This document shows positions 51,001 through 59,700 of a stretch of DNA of 64,000 nucleotides, piece by piece. A model generated the notes under the pieces. The model saw only the letters and a program-made list of their open reading frames with translations, searched no databases and was not told where the DNA came from. The stretch comes from Gorsachius magnificus (Eukaryota > Chordata > Aves > Pelecaniformes > Ardeidae), in the NCBI GenBank assembly GCA_034008185.1, contig CM067082.1, forward strand, positions 123,753,988 through 123,817,987, in the 5' to 3' direction. Position numbers and translations under genes: made by a program. Numbering within the stretch: the first letter of the stretch is position 1; each line of letters begins with the position of its first letter.

Positions 51001-54000
51001 TTTGCTAAGACTTGCAACTGTTACCTGAACTCCATGCTGCATTTCTAAGATGCATTTAGTGCCTCAGCTCAGCACTTGAAGCATCTCAGATATTCTATGG
51101 CCTCTCTGGGTGCGGGAAGAAATATTTGTCAACCAAAACAGACTATCCTTTTCATTTCTTTCCCTGGGATGTTTCTGGGCATGACTGTTCCCTTTCACTA
51201 ATGCTCTTCTGAGGATTTCTGTACTTCTTTCTAGAAGGACCCACTGGTGTCACCGAGTCGCCTCAATGAGGCAAGAGATGGCTGGCATTACATCAACCAC
51301 AAGACACACCCGAGCGTGAGCTTGCATCAGGACGCTTCATCTTCCAAATAACAGGTTCAGCAACACCTTGCAACTCTGTCCCAGCTTCATTCTCCATTAC
51401 TTCACTCCTGGCTGACTTCCACTCAGCTGCAAAGTTGCAACAAAGGATTTATGCACATACTGTCAAATACCTCTGTAAAACGCACAAAGACACAGGCCAT
51501 CCCATGTTGGAGATGAGCAAGAAGTCCTCCATGCACTAAACATTTTTGCCCCCAACATCTTACCAGTAGTAAGTGCAGGTATGCCTGTAGTTCAAACTCA
51601 TGGAGGCTGCCTCTAGATCCCAGCTCACACAAAAAGCAGCCTCTTTAAAATTAGCTGTACTTTCCAACTGGCCCATTTTCCTACAGCATTAAACTAATGC
51701 ATTTAAATAGCTAGTGCTCCACATGCATGTTGCTATTTCCATCACAGGAAATTTTTAACTCCTATCATATTTAGGTTTTATAAGCACAGCATAGCCCTTG
51801 ACTTATCAAAATGCAGGAAGAAAGAGCTGCCTATAAATTCTCTTAAACTTTAGCACAACTCATCAGCTGAACTAGTACATTGTCCTTTGGCTCCTGCCAA
51901 CTTCCTAATTTTATCCTATATAATCACACCTCCCCCTGCTCCTCCAGTAATAAGATAACCTCCTCTTACAAACAACTCCTAAAAGAAGTGTGAGTGTCAT
52001 GAACTATGCAAGAATTTCTGGAACGGTCAGCACTGGGTGGAATATGTAAAGCCACCATCTGTGGTCAGCAGGCAAAATTCAGAGTTGCACCTCCCCAGAC
52101 GTAACAGATTTTGAAATTTGAATGGGAAGTACACACAGATTTCACAGCACTTAATCCCAATCCCCTCCCTCCCTGTTTAGAGCAATTCATAACTAGATGA
52201 GAGATGTCACTCTACTATACTGAAAGATGAGGTACTTGCACAGAACAACGACGTGGTGCCACTACTGGAGTAGTGACAGGGCAAAGCACTGCACCTTCCC
52301 TGTGCTAGGGGCTGTACCTACATCTGAGAAAGGGCAACATTTCCTCTATCTGCTTATAAAGCAGAGCAGCATCTGGCATCCCCTCGTCAACACGGACAGA
52401 GGTATGAGCTAAACAGTGATGAGCTGCGTTACAAACTCTGCTGCACCCTGGAATATGTTTACCCAATTAGAAGAGAAAGCAAGCCAACATCAAGAAAGTA
52501 GATCACGGGCTTTAAGTCTCAACTCCTCCACCTGAAGTCACTGAAACCGATTGGGGTTTTCATACACAGGAGCTTGGCTGCATGAAATGGCTTACGCAGA
52601 CAACACAACTGACTGCGTATTGTTAGTGAGAGAAGAACAGGGCTGAAGTGCTGGAGAAAAGTAGAATCAACGCTCTGATAATCACTTGCTAGGCCAGGAC
52701 CCAGACTGCTGATTAACACATCACCAAAAGCTGGACTGAGCCTCTGGGAATGCTATCACGGGGAGACAAGCAGCTAAACCCTAGAAGATACAACAAGTGA
52801 CAGTGCCAAGTATGAAGCCCCCAACTGTTCTTGACCAGCTGTCTTCAAAGTCAGCTGTAGTTCTGGTTCCACTTCATTATTTTTAAATGAACCACAGTAC
52901 CACAATCAAGGCAGCTCCTCCTATAGGGAGAAAGATTTCTTCACATGCAAGGAGTTACACAGATCATCCTTCTGCTCTTGTACCAGAAGTCTGAGCTTTT
53001 TTTTTTGGGGGGGGGAGGGAGATTTAAAAAACCAAACCAAAATAACAGCATTCCTTTCAGTTTGGACAGCTCAACTGAAATCCACTTGTGTAATTTTGGT
53101 TACCACTCTTGCTCTATTGGCAAATGGAAGAGTCACCTTTAATAATCATTAAGAGTATTGATCGAGGCATCTGACCTGCCCAAAGGGTCAGAACTTGTTA
53201 AGATGAGGCCACCAGCCCCCTGTACTGCCATGGGCTTCTCTGCGAGATAGCCAGCCACAGCTGGTGTGAAGCACAGGAGGAAATGCTACCCGTGAAACCA
53301 AACCATGGTTCCAGCCACCCCTCTCCTCCCTTCCCTATACCAATAGGCTTCACCGGGGGGGACGGGATGGGACACAGCCAATTAGTTGAAAGAAGAGTTC
53401 CTGGTTAAAATCCCGCATCAGCATCTTTGTACCCCCCCTCGGGTTTCAGGCTGAGGAGGGCTGTGCGAGTACTCCAGCTGCCCTGACTGCGGGACAGAAC
53501 CACCTCAGGCGTTATTAGGCGAGGAAGCAGCTCCACCGCGTCTTCTGCCTTCATCACCAGCAGCGAACCGTCGCCAGCACGATCCGAACTCGCAACGCTG
53601 CTTGTGCCGGCACACGGCGGCGTCCGGGGAGCGGCGGTCCCGTCCCGTCCCGTCCCCTCCAGCCCTCGCTGCAGCCGCACGCAAAGGGCAGAAAGACCCC
53701 AGCAAGCCTCCAGCGGGGAGACGCCTCTGTCTGCGGGGCGGCCCCGGCGAGCGCCTTTCAGCCCGGCTCCGCGGGAGCCTTGCGCAGCGGCGGAGCCGGG
53801 CAACAAGCGGCCGCCCGCGGGCCGCCGCCGCCGCAAGCCCCGGGCCGCCCGCCGCGGCCCGCCGGGGAGCGCCGTGCGGCCCCAGGCCCCGCCGCCGTAC
53901 CTGCTTGCGCATGGTGTTCATCACCCCCATGAAGCTCGCCAGCAGCTTCGCCTCCTCGCGGGCGGCGAGCTTCTTCTCCGTCTTCTTCTTGCTGCTCTTC

Positions 54001-54020
54001 TCCGACCCGGGGGCGGCCAT
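29723..54020 (-). CDS. KLHL7: KLHL7 (Kelch-like protein 7), complete gene, 11 coding exons
   Basis: KLHL7 is a BTB-BACK-Kelch protein that recruits substrates to CUL3 E3 ubiquitin ligase. In human, dominant changes in the BACK region cause retinitis pigmentosa 42. The CDS joins 54020-53901, 49669-49567, 48630-48537, 47321-47197, 45391-45216, 42469-42295, 40837-40695, 35400-35160, 32232-32031, 31753-31656 and 30006-29723 on the minus strand. The total is 1,761 nt, 586 residues plus stop, the same length as human KLHL7. The BTB domain lies about residues 44-141 ([37 protein letters not shown]). The BACK domain lies about 146-248. Kelch repeats run from about 283 to the C-terminus with the double-Gly signatures FGGSQP, LGGSQL, SGGSEV, CGGSLG and VGGQNG. 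All introns are GT-AG and all phases close without frameshift. The start ATG follows AGC, with A at -3. Long introns are 7 (5.3 kb) and 1 (4.2 kb). The promoter is a TATA-less CpG island. Confidence 0.98.
31656..31753 (-). CDS. KLHL7: KLHL7 coding exon 10
   Basis: Residues 460-493, 98 nt, bounded by TTCCCCAG|GTGGAC and GCTTAG|GTACTT. It encodes [19 protein letters not shown] and AVGGQNG, a Kelch blade with its double glycine. Confidence 0.97.
32031..32232 (-). CDS. KLHL7: KLHL7 coding exon 9
   Basis: Residues 393-460, 202 nt, bounded by TTTTTTAAG|GAAATT and TGAAAC|GTAAGT. It encodes [40 protein letters not shown] and [11 protein letters not shown], a near-identical match to the human Kelch region. 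Confidence 0.97.
35160..35400 (-). CDS. KLHL7: KLHL7 coding exon 8
   Basis: Residues 313-393, 241 nt, bounded by TAATGCAG|GATTAC and AAGTGG|GTAAGA. It encodes [40 protein letters not shown] and [10 protein letters not shown], two Kelch blades. Confidence 0.97.
35401..40694 (-). other. KLHL7 intron 7
   Basis: This is the largest intron of the gene (5.3 kb), AT-rich. It contains an unbroken G run (39000-39016) and a few open frames of 70-100 codons near 36.0 and 37.2 kb that I do not recognise and take as chance. No mobile element is recognised in it. Confidence 0.7.
39000..39016. repeat. poly-G run (17)
   Basis: Seventeen consecutive G residues followed by a short TG run. Such a run is prone to length error and could form quadruplex structure. 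Confidence 0.85.
40695..40837 (-). CDS. KLHL7: KLHL7 coding exon 7
   Basis: Residues 265-312, 143 nt, bounded by CTTCCAG|GTGGGA and CAAAG|GTAATC. It encodes [20 protein letters not shown], the basic [10 protein letters not shown] segment and [15 protein letters not shown], which links BACK to the first Kelch blade. Confidence 0.97.
42295..42469 (-). CDS. KLHL7: KLHL7 coding exon 6
   Basis: Residues 207-265, 175 nt, bounded by CCTTAAG|GTTTAT and GATCA|GTAAGT. It encodes [31 protein letters not shown] and [12 protein letters not shown], the second half of the BACK domain. Confidence 0.97.
44361..44400. repeat. perfect tandem duplication, 2 x 20 bp
   Basis: The 20-base unit starting AGAGGTACCCAGCAG is repeated exactly, head to tail, in KLHL7 intron 5. 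Confidence 0.95.
45216..45391 (-). CDS. KLHL7: KLHL7 coding exon 5 (3-box / BACK)
   Basis: Residues 148-206, 176 nt, bounded by TTCATAG|GTATAA and ACCAG|GTGAGA. It encodes [20 protein letters not shown] and [17 protein letters not shown]150 and A153, the sites mutated in human retinitis pigmentosa 42, are the normal residues here. Confidence 0.97.
47197..47321 (-). CDS. KLHL7: KLHL7 coding exon 4
   Basis: Residues 106-148, 125 nt, bounded by TTTTGCAG|AATCTC and TCTTG|GTAAGA. It encodes [20 protein letters not shown] and [16 protein letters not shown], the end of the BTB domain. Confidence 0.97.
47378..47399. repeat. poly-A run (about 22)
   Basis: A homopolymer in KLHL7 intron 3, close to the acceptor of exon 4. 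On the transcribed strand it reads as poly-T and lies about 60 bases upstream of the acceptor. No adjoining mobile element is recognised. Confidence 0.8.
48032..48065. repeat. A-rich low-complexity tract
   Basis: A run of A with GAAA interruptions in KLHL7 intron 3. Confidence 0.75.
48537..48630 (-). CDS. KLHL7: KLHL7 coding exon 3
   Basis: Residues 75-106, 94 nt, bounded by ATTTGCAG|CAAATA and TGCAAG|GTAGTT. It encodes [20 protein letters not shown] and EFAYTA of the BTB domain. Confidence 0.96.
49567..49669 (-). CDS. KLHL7: KLHL7 coding exon 2
   Basis: Residues 41-75, 103 nt, bounded by TGATTTAG|AAAACT and TTACTA|GTAAGT. It encodes [20 protein letters not shown] and [10 protein letters not shown], the start of the BTB domain. 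It is too short to show up as a long open frame. Confidence 0.96.
49670..53900 (-). other. KLHL7 intron 1
   Basis: A 4.2-kb intron with no recognised exon or mobile element. It contains a poly-A run, a T8G9-type tract near 52995, and the 3' edge of the KLHL7 CpG island (about 53450-53900) with a four-copy GTCCC repeat at about 53637-53656. Confidence 0.7.
50218..50237. repeat. poly-A run (about 20)
   Basis: A homopolymer in KLHL7 intron 1. Confidence 0.8.
53901..54020 (-). CDS. KLHL7: KLHL7 coding exon 1
   Basis: Residues 1-40, 120 nt, ending GCAAGCAG|GTACGG in phase 0. It encodes [20 protein letters not shown] and then [15 protein letters not shown], a lysine-rich N-terminus matching human KLHL7 with few changes. 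The long upstream open frames in the GC-rich region are not part of the protein. Confidence 0.97.
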
Positions 54021-54217
54021 GCTCCCCCGCCCTCACCGACCCGGCCGCCTGCCCCGCCCGCCGCGCTCCCGCCGCTCAGCCCAGGGACGCGGGGCGGGCC
54101 GCCCGGCCGGCAGCACAGCCCGCACCGCCGCCACCGGAGCGACGCCCGCCGCGGCGGAAACGGCCTCCACACGGGGAGGGTGGGGGTGGGTGGGGCGGGG
54201 CGAGGCGCGCTGACGCC

Positions 54218-54241
54218 ATCGCGGGCGGCGCCGCCCGCGAT
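54218..54241. promoter_or_regulatory. 24-bp perfect palindrome upstream of KLHL7
   Basis: ATCGCGGGCGGC is followed at once by its exact reverse complement. It lies about 200 bp upstream of the KLHL7 start codon in the CpG island, just past a TGACGCCA site. It could be a dimeric binding site or a cruciform/hairpin in RNA. Confidence 0.8.
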
Positions 54242-54261
54242 CGCGGAGCGGGGGGGTCGCC

Positions 54262-54300
54262 GGGGGGGGGGGGGCCGGGCCGGGGCCCCCCGGGGGGGGG
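54262..54300 (+). repeat. G-runs, likely quadruplex-forming
   Basis: A run of 13 G is followed by GGG, GGGG and a further nine-G run within 40 bases. It is strongly G-rich on the plus strand, which is the non-template-opposite strand upstream of KLHL7. Confidence 0.7.
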
Positions 54301-55428
54301 CGTTGAGGCGGCCCTGCCCGAGGGGCTGGCGGGGCGCTGGCTGCCCCTGGGCGTGAGCATGGGGCGAAGAGCGGCGGCGGGTGGAGGCCGCGGCGGGTCC
54401 CGCCGGAGGGGCCTCGTCCTACCCGCACGGGGCGGCGGCGCGGCCCGGGCTGGCCTGGGCTGAGAAGGGAAACAAGAGGGAACCAGAGGCCACCGCTGCC
54501 CTCCCTCGGCGGCTGCATCCGCCCCTCTTCCAGTAATAATGCGCTGGCCAAAATATTTGGTGCTTCGATCCCAGATTTTTGAATAGGGTCGTGGCAGCCA
54601 AAGCTGGCGTTTTAGCCTAAGTTTTCCGTTGGCGCGTTTGTACGATGTTTGCAGTTTGAGTTCCACGGATAACGCGGTGTTGAACGGCTTAATGCCGTGA
54701 CGCGAAGGGAGAGAGGTTTGTGCACGGAGTCCAGCGGGGCTTTGCTTTCTTAGTGACGGGAACGAGCGGTTTTGTTCCTGGCATCACGTACCTTACGGTA
54801 AGCCTTAGTAAGGTGGGCTTTGTACTCTGATGCTCTGTGGTTCTGCCATCTAATGATTATTACTATATGGAAGTAGTAGGGATTTTAACACACTTGCTCG
54901 TCCTTTAGTTCATTAAAATGAACTGGCACAGCTATCACTTTGACCTTCCAGATTTTATTACATAACAGTAAAAAGGGGGAATCTGCACCTCTCTTGCAAC
55001 AGTAATAGCCTGCAGAAACTGGGAATGTTTCTGGCCAATTTCAGATTTCATGGTGTAAAGACTTGTAGCGCTTTGATTTCAGGTTGGAAGCAGTCATAAG
55101 CGGCCTGCTTTATGCATGGGATACGCAAAAAGAGCTGTGCTGGGCCCCTGAGTGCATTCCCCTCTTCTGGGAGCTCAGTTGGCTGAATTAAGGAGTTCAG
55201 CGTGCCGAGCCCAAGGTCGGCTCCTTTGCTGATAAGGGCTGTAGTGAGGAAAGCTAAAAGCGAGGGCCTGCCCCTCCTTTCCCGTGGGAGCTGCTTGTAT
55301 GCACAGAATTTGCCGCTGGCTCCTGTTACACCGATAGACGCCACACAAGCAGTTCCATACACCAAAATGGCTCCTGTGTTACCTTCCTTTGTACTGCCCT
55401 GTCCCTGGGATGGGCAGACCTAATGATT

Positions 55429-55497
55429 GGCATTAGTATATAGCATTAGTCATAGAGCATAGCAGCATTAGTAGCATAGTCCTATAGCATTAGTCAC
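55429..55497. repeat. imperfect GCATTAGT tandem repeats
   Basis: The motif GCATTAGT recurs four times with spacers built from TATA, CATAG and AGCATAG, giving a short degenerate tandem array. Confidence 0.75.
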
Positions 55498-56681
55498 AGG
55501 GTTAGAGGAGGTGTCCAGGTAGGTGTCTGTAATGCAGGCAGGCAGCTAATGTGATGTCTGTATCCAGATCAGGCTCAAATGAGGGGTCAGCTGTGCCCAA
55601 ATCCTGCAAGCAGCTTCAGTGGGATTTTGGAACCGGGGATAACCTGTGATGCAGGGAACCTCTGTACTCCATAGGGGGCAATGTACCACCAGACCAGTTT
55701 CTTTCATGAAGTTTCTACTGCTTCAGGCCACATCAGGAGATGAACAGCTTGTGACAGAGCAGCGGCGGACAGCTGCTCCGACAGGGATGGTGAGCCAGGA
55801 GCAGAGCATGATACCAAGGCAGGTGGGAGCAGTTGCCTCACCAACAAAGAGCTGGCATGCTGTGTAAGAGAGTTCTAGAATTCCTTTAAATTTAAAAGCT
55901 CTTAAGATTAAAGGTCATTTTAGCTGAGATAAGATTCTATGTTCCTTTTTGATGAAAACTAGCTATCATTTATGTGTGTGTGCGTACATGCACCGCCATG
56001 TGTAATTAAACAAAGCCACACAGGAAGAACGTATCAAGATAAAAAAACCCCAAACCAAACATACAGAGGTCCTAGGTTTCAGATCCAAGATACCAGAATC
56101 TTGGAGGGATGGCAGAAAACACTGTAATCTCAGGGACAAAACCGTCATATTCAAGATTTTGAGATGATTGGAAAGAAGAGTCAGCTCCTTGGGAAATCTG
56201 AGAAATTAAATCATTTAAATGAAAAGGCAGTTTGTAACATTTAGTACAAATGAAAGCATAATGTGCTATGTCTCTTCTAAACACATTCTGAAAGCACTTT
56301 ACAAATATTAACAGTTTAATGATATCCCTCGATTCACAAACTGAGGCTAAAATTAAAAATAGAAAAGGATTATCCTCTTCTCTAAAGCTCATTTTATTTC
56401 TGAGTTTGGCAGGGAAACCACTGGCCTGGTGCAAACACTATCATATCCATTGTGGTTTCAGAAGTGTATCAAATTACTTTTGAGCCTCAACTAATGCTGC
56501 TAAACAGGCTGGTGCAAGACAGCTGGATATCCTGAAATGTTTTAGTGAACATTGTTTGCTTAATCTGTAATCCATAGTGTGGTAGAGGTTTTTCCATCAA
56601 GAAGCCAAAGTAATAAGCGTTTCATGCTGAAATGTAGAAGATTAGCAAGGCCTGGCTCTGTGGCACAGATTCAGAATGAAC

Positions 56682-56709
56682 GACCAGTACCTGTGACTGG
56701 GTACTGGTC
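56682..56709. repeat. perfect inverted repeat, 10-bp arms
   Basis: GACCAGTACC, an 8-base loop (TGTGACTG), then GGTACTGGTC. It sits alone in spacer DNA. Confidence 0.85.
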
Positions 56710-59700
56710 ACGTTCAGCTCTTTATGCTAGCCTGGGACCGAAAATCAGAATATTTACAGCATCCTTTTCTCTCAGGGGTGCACATGCTGCTTTGGGCAGG
56801 AGGAATGCTGCTCCTTTCCTTTGGCATTGGGGTGAGATTAATTCCCCTTGGCGTTAATAATTTGTTATGTACTGTCTATAAATGGTAACACTTCACCTGT
56901 GTCTTGGTTCTCCAATGCACAAAGCGAGACAGAAAGTAGGAGTTCTGAATCCGAATGTATGCGCTACCTCGTTATGTCGCAACGATACAGACTCGGAATG
57001 GAAACTGCTGCCACAATATGGATACATCTGTCACTCCAGCTTTGTGTCTTGTTCTCTTGAGCCTGGGTCCAACTCGCCCATCTCCCCATGCCTCCTCTTC
57101 ATTCAGATGAAGCACCGCTGCTCGCAAGGCCTCTCCCTTCTTTCCTTTCCCATCCTCTTGCCAGCAGTGCCTCTTCCTTTTGTGGGCAGCGTGTGCCTGT
57201 TTGGGAAGATGAGGAAGCTGAAGAGAGCTGTGGGTCCTAGTAGGAACGTGAGAGAGAAGGGGAGGGTTGTGCTGGATGTGGAGAACATCTCATGCCAACT
57301 GGCAGTGCGGCTTTTGCCATGAAAGGAAGGCTCGAGGCTCTCAGGGGAGCCCTGCGCTCTTCCCACGGAGATTGGGAGAAGTCCCTCCTTCCCACGCCAA
57401 ACCACCTCCCTTCAGAAGCACAGCGATCCTCTCTGGAAGATTTAATGCTGCTGTGACACTTAGCGGTATTACGATCCTATTTCTGTCAGTGCTGTAGCAA
57501 AAGACTCAAATGCCTTGGGTCGGCTCGGATGGCTGGCGGTTGCAAGCGCTGCTGCTGTCGTGGGTAGAGCCGGCAACCCAGGTGAAGCAATGAAATCAAA
57601 CAGAAACCTGTGGCTTGGGGTCGGTAACAGGCTTCCTTCAGCATATATTGACTGAAGAGATGCTGGCACGTTTGGCGTGGAAGAAAGATTGCGCTGATGA
57701 GGCCATAATTATATGTTTAACAGACACCACTTTGAAAACCACTTCTGCTCTTGAGTTTGTGATCAATTCATATTCAGTGGATTAGAGAAATGCGAGCCAA
57801 TGTGTCACAGCAGAGAGCAAAAAGATCAATGGCAAGCACTCAGATCAGAGGCTGCTGGATTAGTGGAAGTATGACATCAAAGATGAAAATAGATGTTTAG
57901 CTGGGGATAGTATTAAACCAGAGATTCTCAGCACGTTTGACTTTTTGAGGTGGACTGTGTGTGGGTCTCGGGTATATTATCTAACAAAGTGGCAAAATAT
58001 TTCCAAATTGTAATATTTCGGATTCTTTTAATCTTAACCTATCCCAGATTTTTTTTTTTTAAAAAGCCAACCTCAAGGCTGTTCTTCATTTATTCCAGAC
58101 CAGTCCTTTCTTTGCTACAGAGCTACATATAGGAATTTTAATTGTGTTATGCCAGAAGGAGCGCCAGGACAAGTCGTAGCATTGATGCTCACAGGAGGCA
58201 TAAACTTCAAGGAGAAAGTTAGCCAGGCTGCCTTACTGCATTCATTAAGGAGATCAAATGTTTATTTCCTTGTACTCCCATGAGCAGTGGGAAAACTTAG
58301 GCTTCTGGAAATCAATATTCTGGGTTTGATTGGCACATTTTTAACTGTTGCTGGTCTCCTTAGGAGCATGCTCTTATGGGTGCCGGCAGCCTCTTCTGAG
58401 CAAAGACACCTTGTCCCACCTTTTGTCTGTCCCTCTGAGCTGTGCCAGAGCATGAGGGAGATTTGGTCTGAACGGTTTCCTCACGTCTGAAGTGTTTCCA
58501 GGATACTCCCTCCTGTACAGAGTGCCAGAGGTCCTTCTGATTTCTTGGCTTAGAGAATTGTTTTGATGTCTTGAATTAAGGCTTTCTTGCTGCTTGTTTT
58601 AGAATCCAAGTACCCTTTTCACATGGCTTTATTTCTTTTTTCTAAATTAAATTGTTCCCCTTTTTTTTCCCCTCTCATGTTTTAGACTTGTGCCATCAGT
58701 GCTAATGGAGGGGAGACTCGTTTTCTTACCATGCTGTAAACTGTGGCTTACAACATCACCTGGCATCCCAAATTCTCTGTTCTGATAGATGTGTCAGTTG
58801 CATTAAAGCTTTAAAGGCAGAGGGAAGAGAGACTAAAATGGATTTGTACTTTATTTGCTTATTCGTGATGTAAGGAAGTTGGGGTTTTTTTGCTTCCCTT
58901 TTGCATTAAAGATTAAGGTCCCCTTTGAAAACCTGGACCACGAAATAATTTACAAGTGAAGCCTCAGCTGGTAACATGATTATTTTTCACACCGTGTGAC
59001 TGCTGTGTGTACTGTTTAGTTTTTACTGCTTGTTCACCCAAACGGTAATGCTTACCTGAAAGCAGCACATTTGTGCCGGGGAGCGGGAAGAGTGGGGCTG
59101 CCCCGGGAGGGAGCCATCTGCCGAGGCGAGCCCAGCGTGTCAGTGCCCTCGCCAGGCAGGGTGCCATCCCCCACGTCTGAGCAAGGGTGGGGTGGCGACC
59201 ACCTGGTCCAGTGGTCATCAGAGGAGGCAAAGTGACGGAGCTCCGGTCCCAGGGCAGCAGGCGGGGGTCCTGGGTGAGGGTGGTCAGGGCAGCGCAGCTG
59301 GCCCGTGCTCAGGGCCCCGACGGTTTGGATGAGGGAGGTTCTTCCAGCGAGACAACGCCTAACATACTTAGTTTTGAAAGTGTACCTCCTGCATTCTCCC
59401 AGGCTGAATTTCATGCTGTTTAATTGCAGTGCTGTTGTAATGTCATCTGTATTTCAGTGGTGAGTCTGGGGATGTGATGGGTTAAGGTTAAGAAGCGAGT
59501 GCAGCTTTGTCCTGGCAGCCCAGGTTGGTACGTGCCTTTTGTCAGGCAGTGGTCCTTTTTCATGCCGGCACTTCCATTTTAGATTACTGTGGAATGATTT
59601 ATCGCCAGAGCCAGCCAAAGGAGGCAACTGTGACAAATGCACGTAAATATTCTGAAAACAATCTCCTTTCGGGAAAAGATAAAGCAAACAAGACAAGGAA

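Larger units (their letters stand above)
53560..54520. promoter_or_regulatory. KLHL7: CpG island / KLHL7 promoter
   Basis: A dense CpG stretch covers exon 1 and about 500 bp upstream. A GC box (GGGGCGGGGC) lies at 54192-54201 and no TATA box is seen. This points to a broad housekeeping promoter. It might also fire on the plus strand, as many such islands do, but no plus-strand coding exon is seen nearby. Confidence 0.8.

Noticed and set aside
53602..54666. Long open frames on both strands around the KLHL7 promoter
   Set aside because: Same CpG-island effect. Only the minus-strand frame starting at 54020 matches KLHL7.
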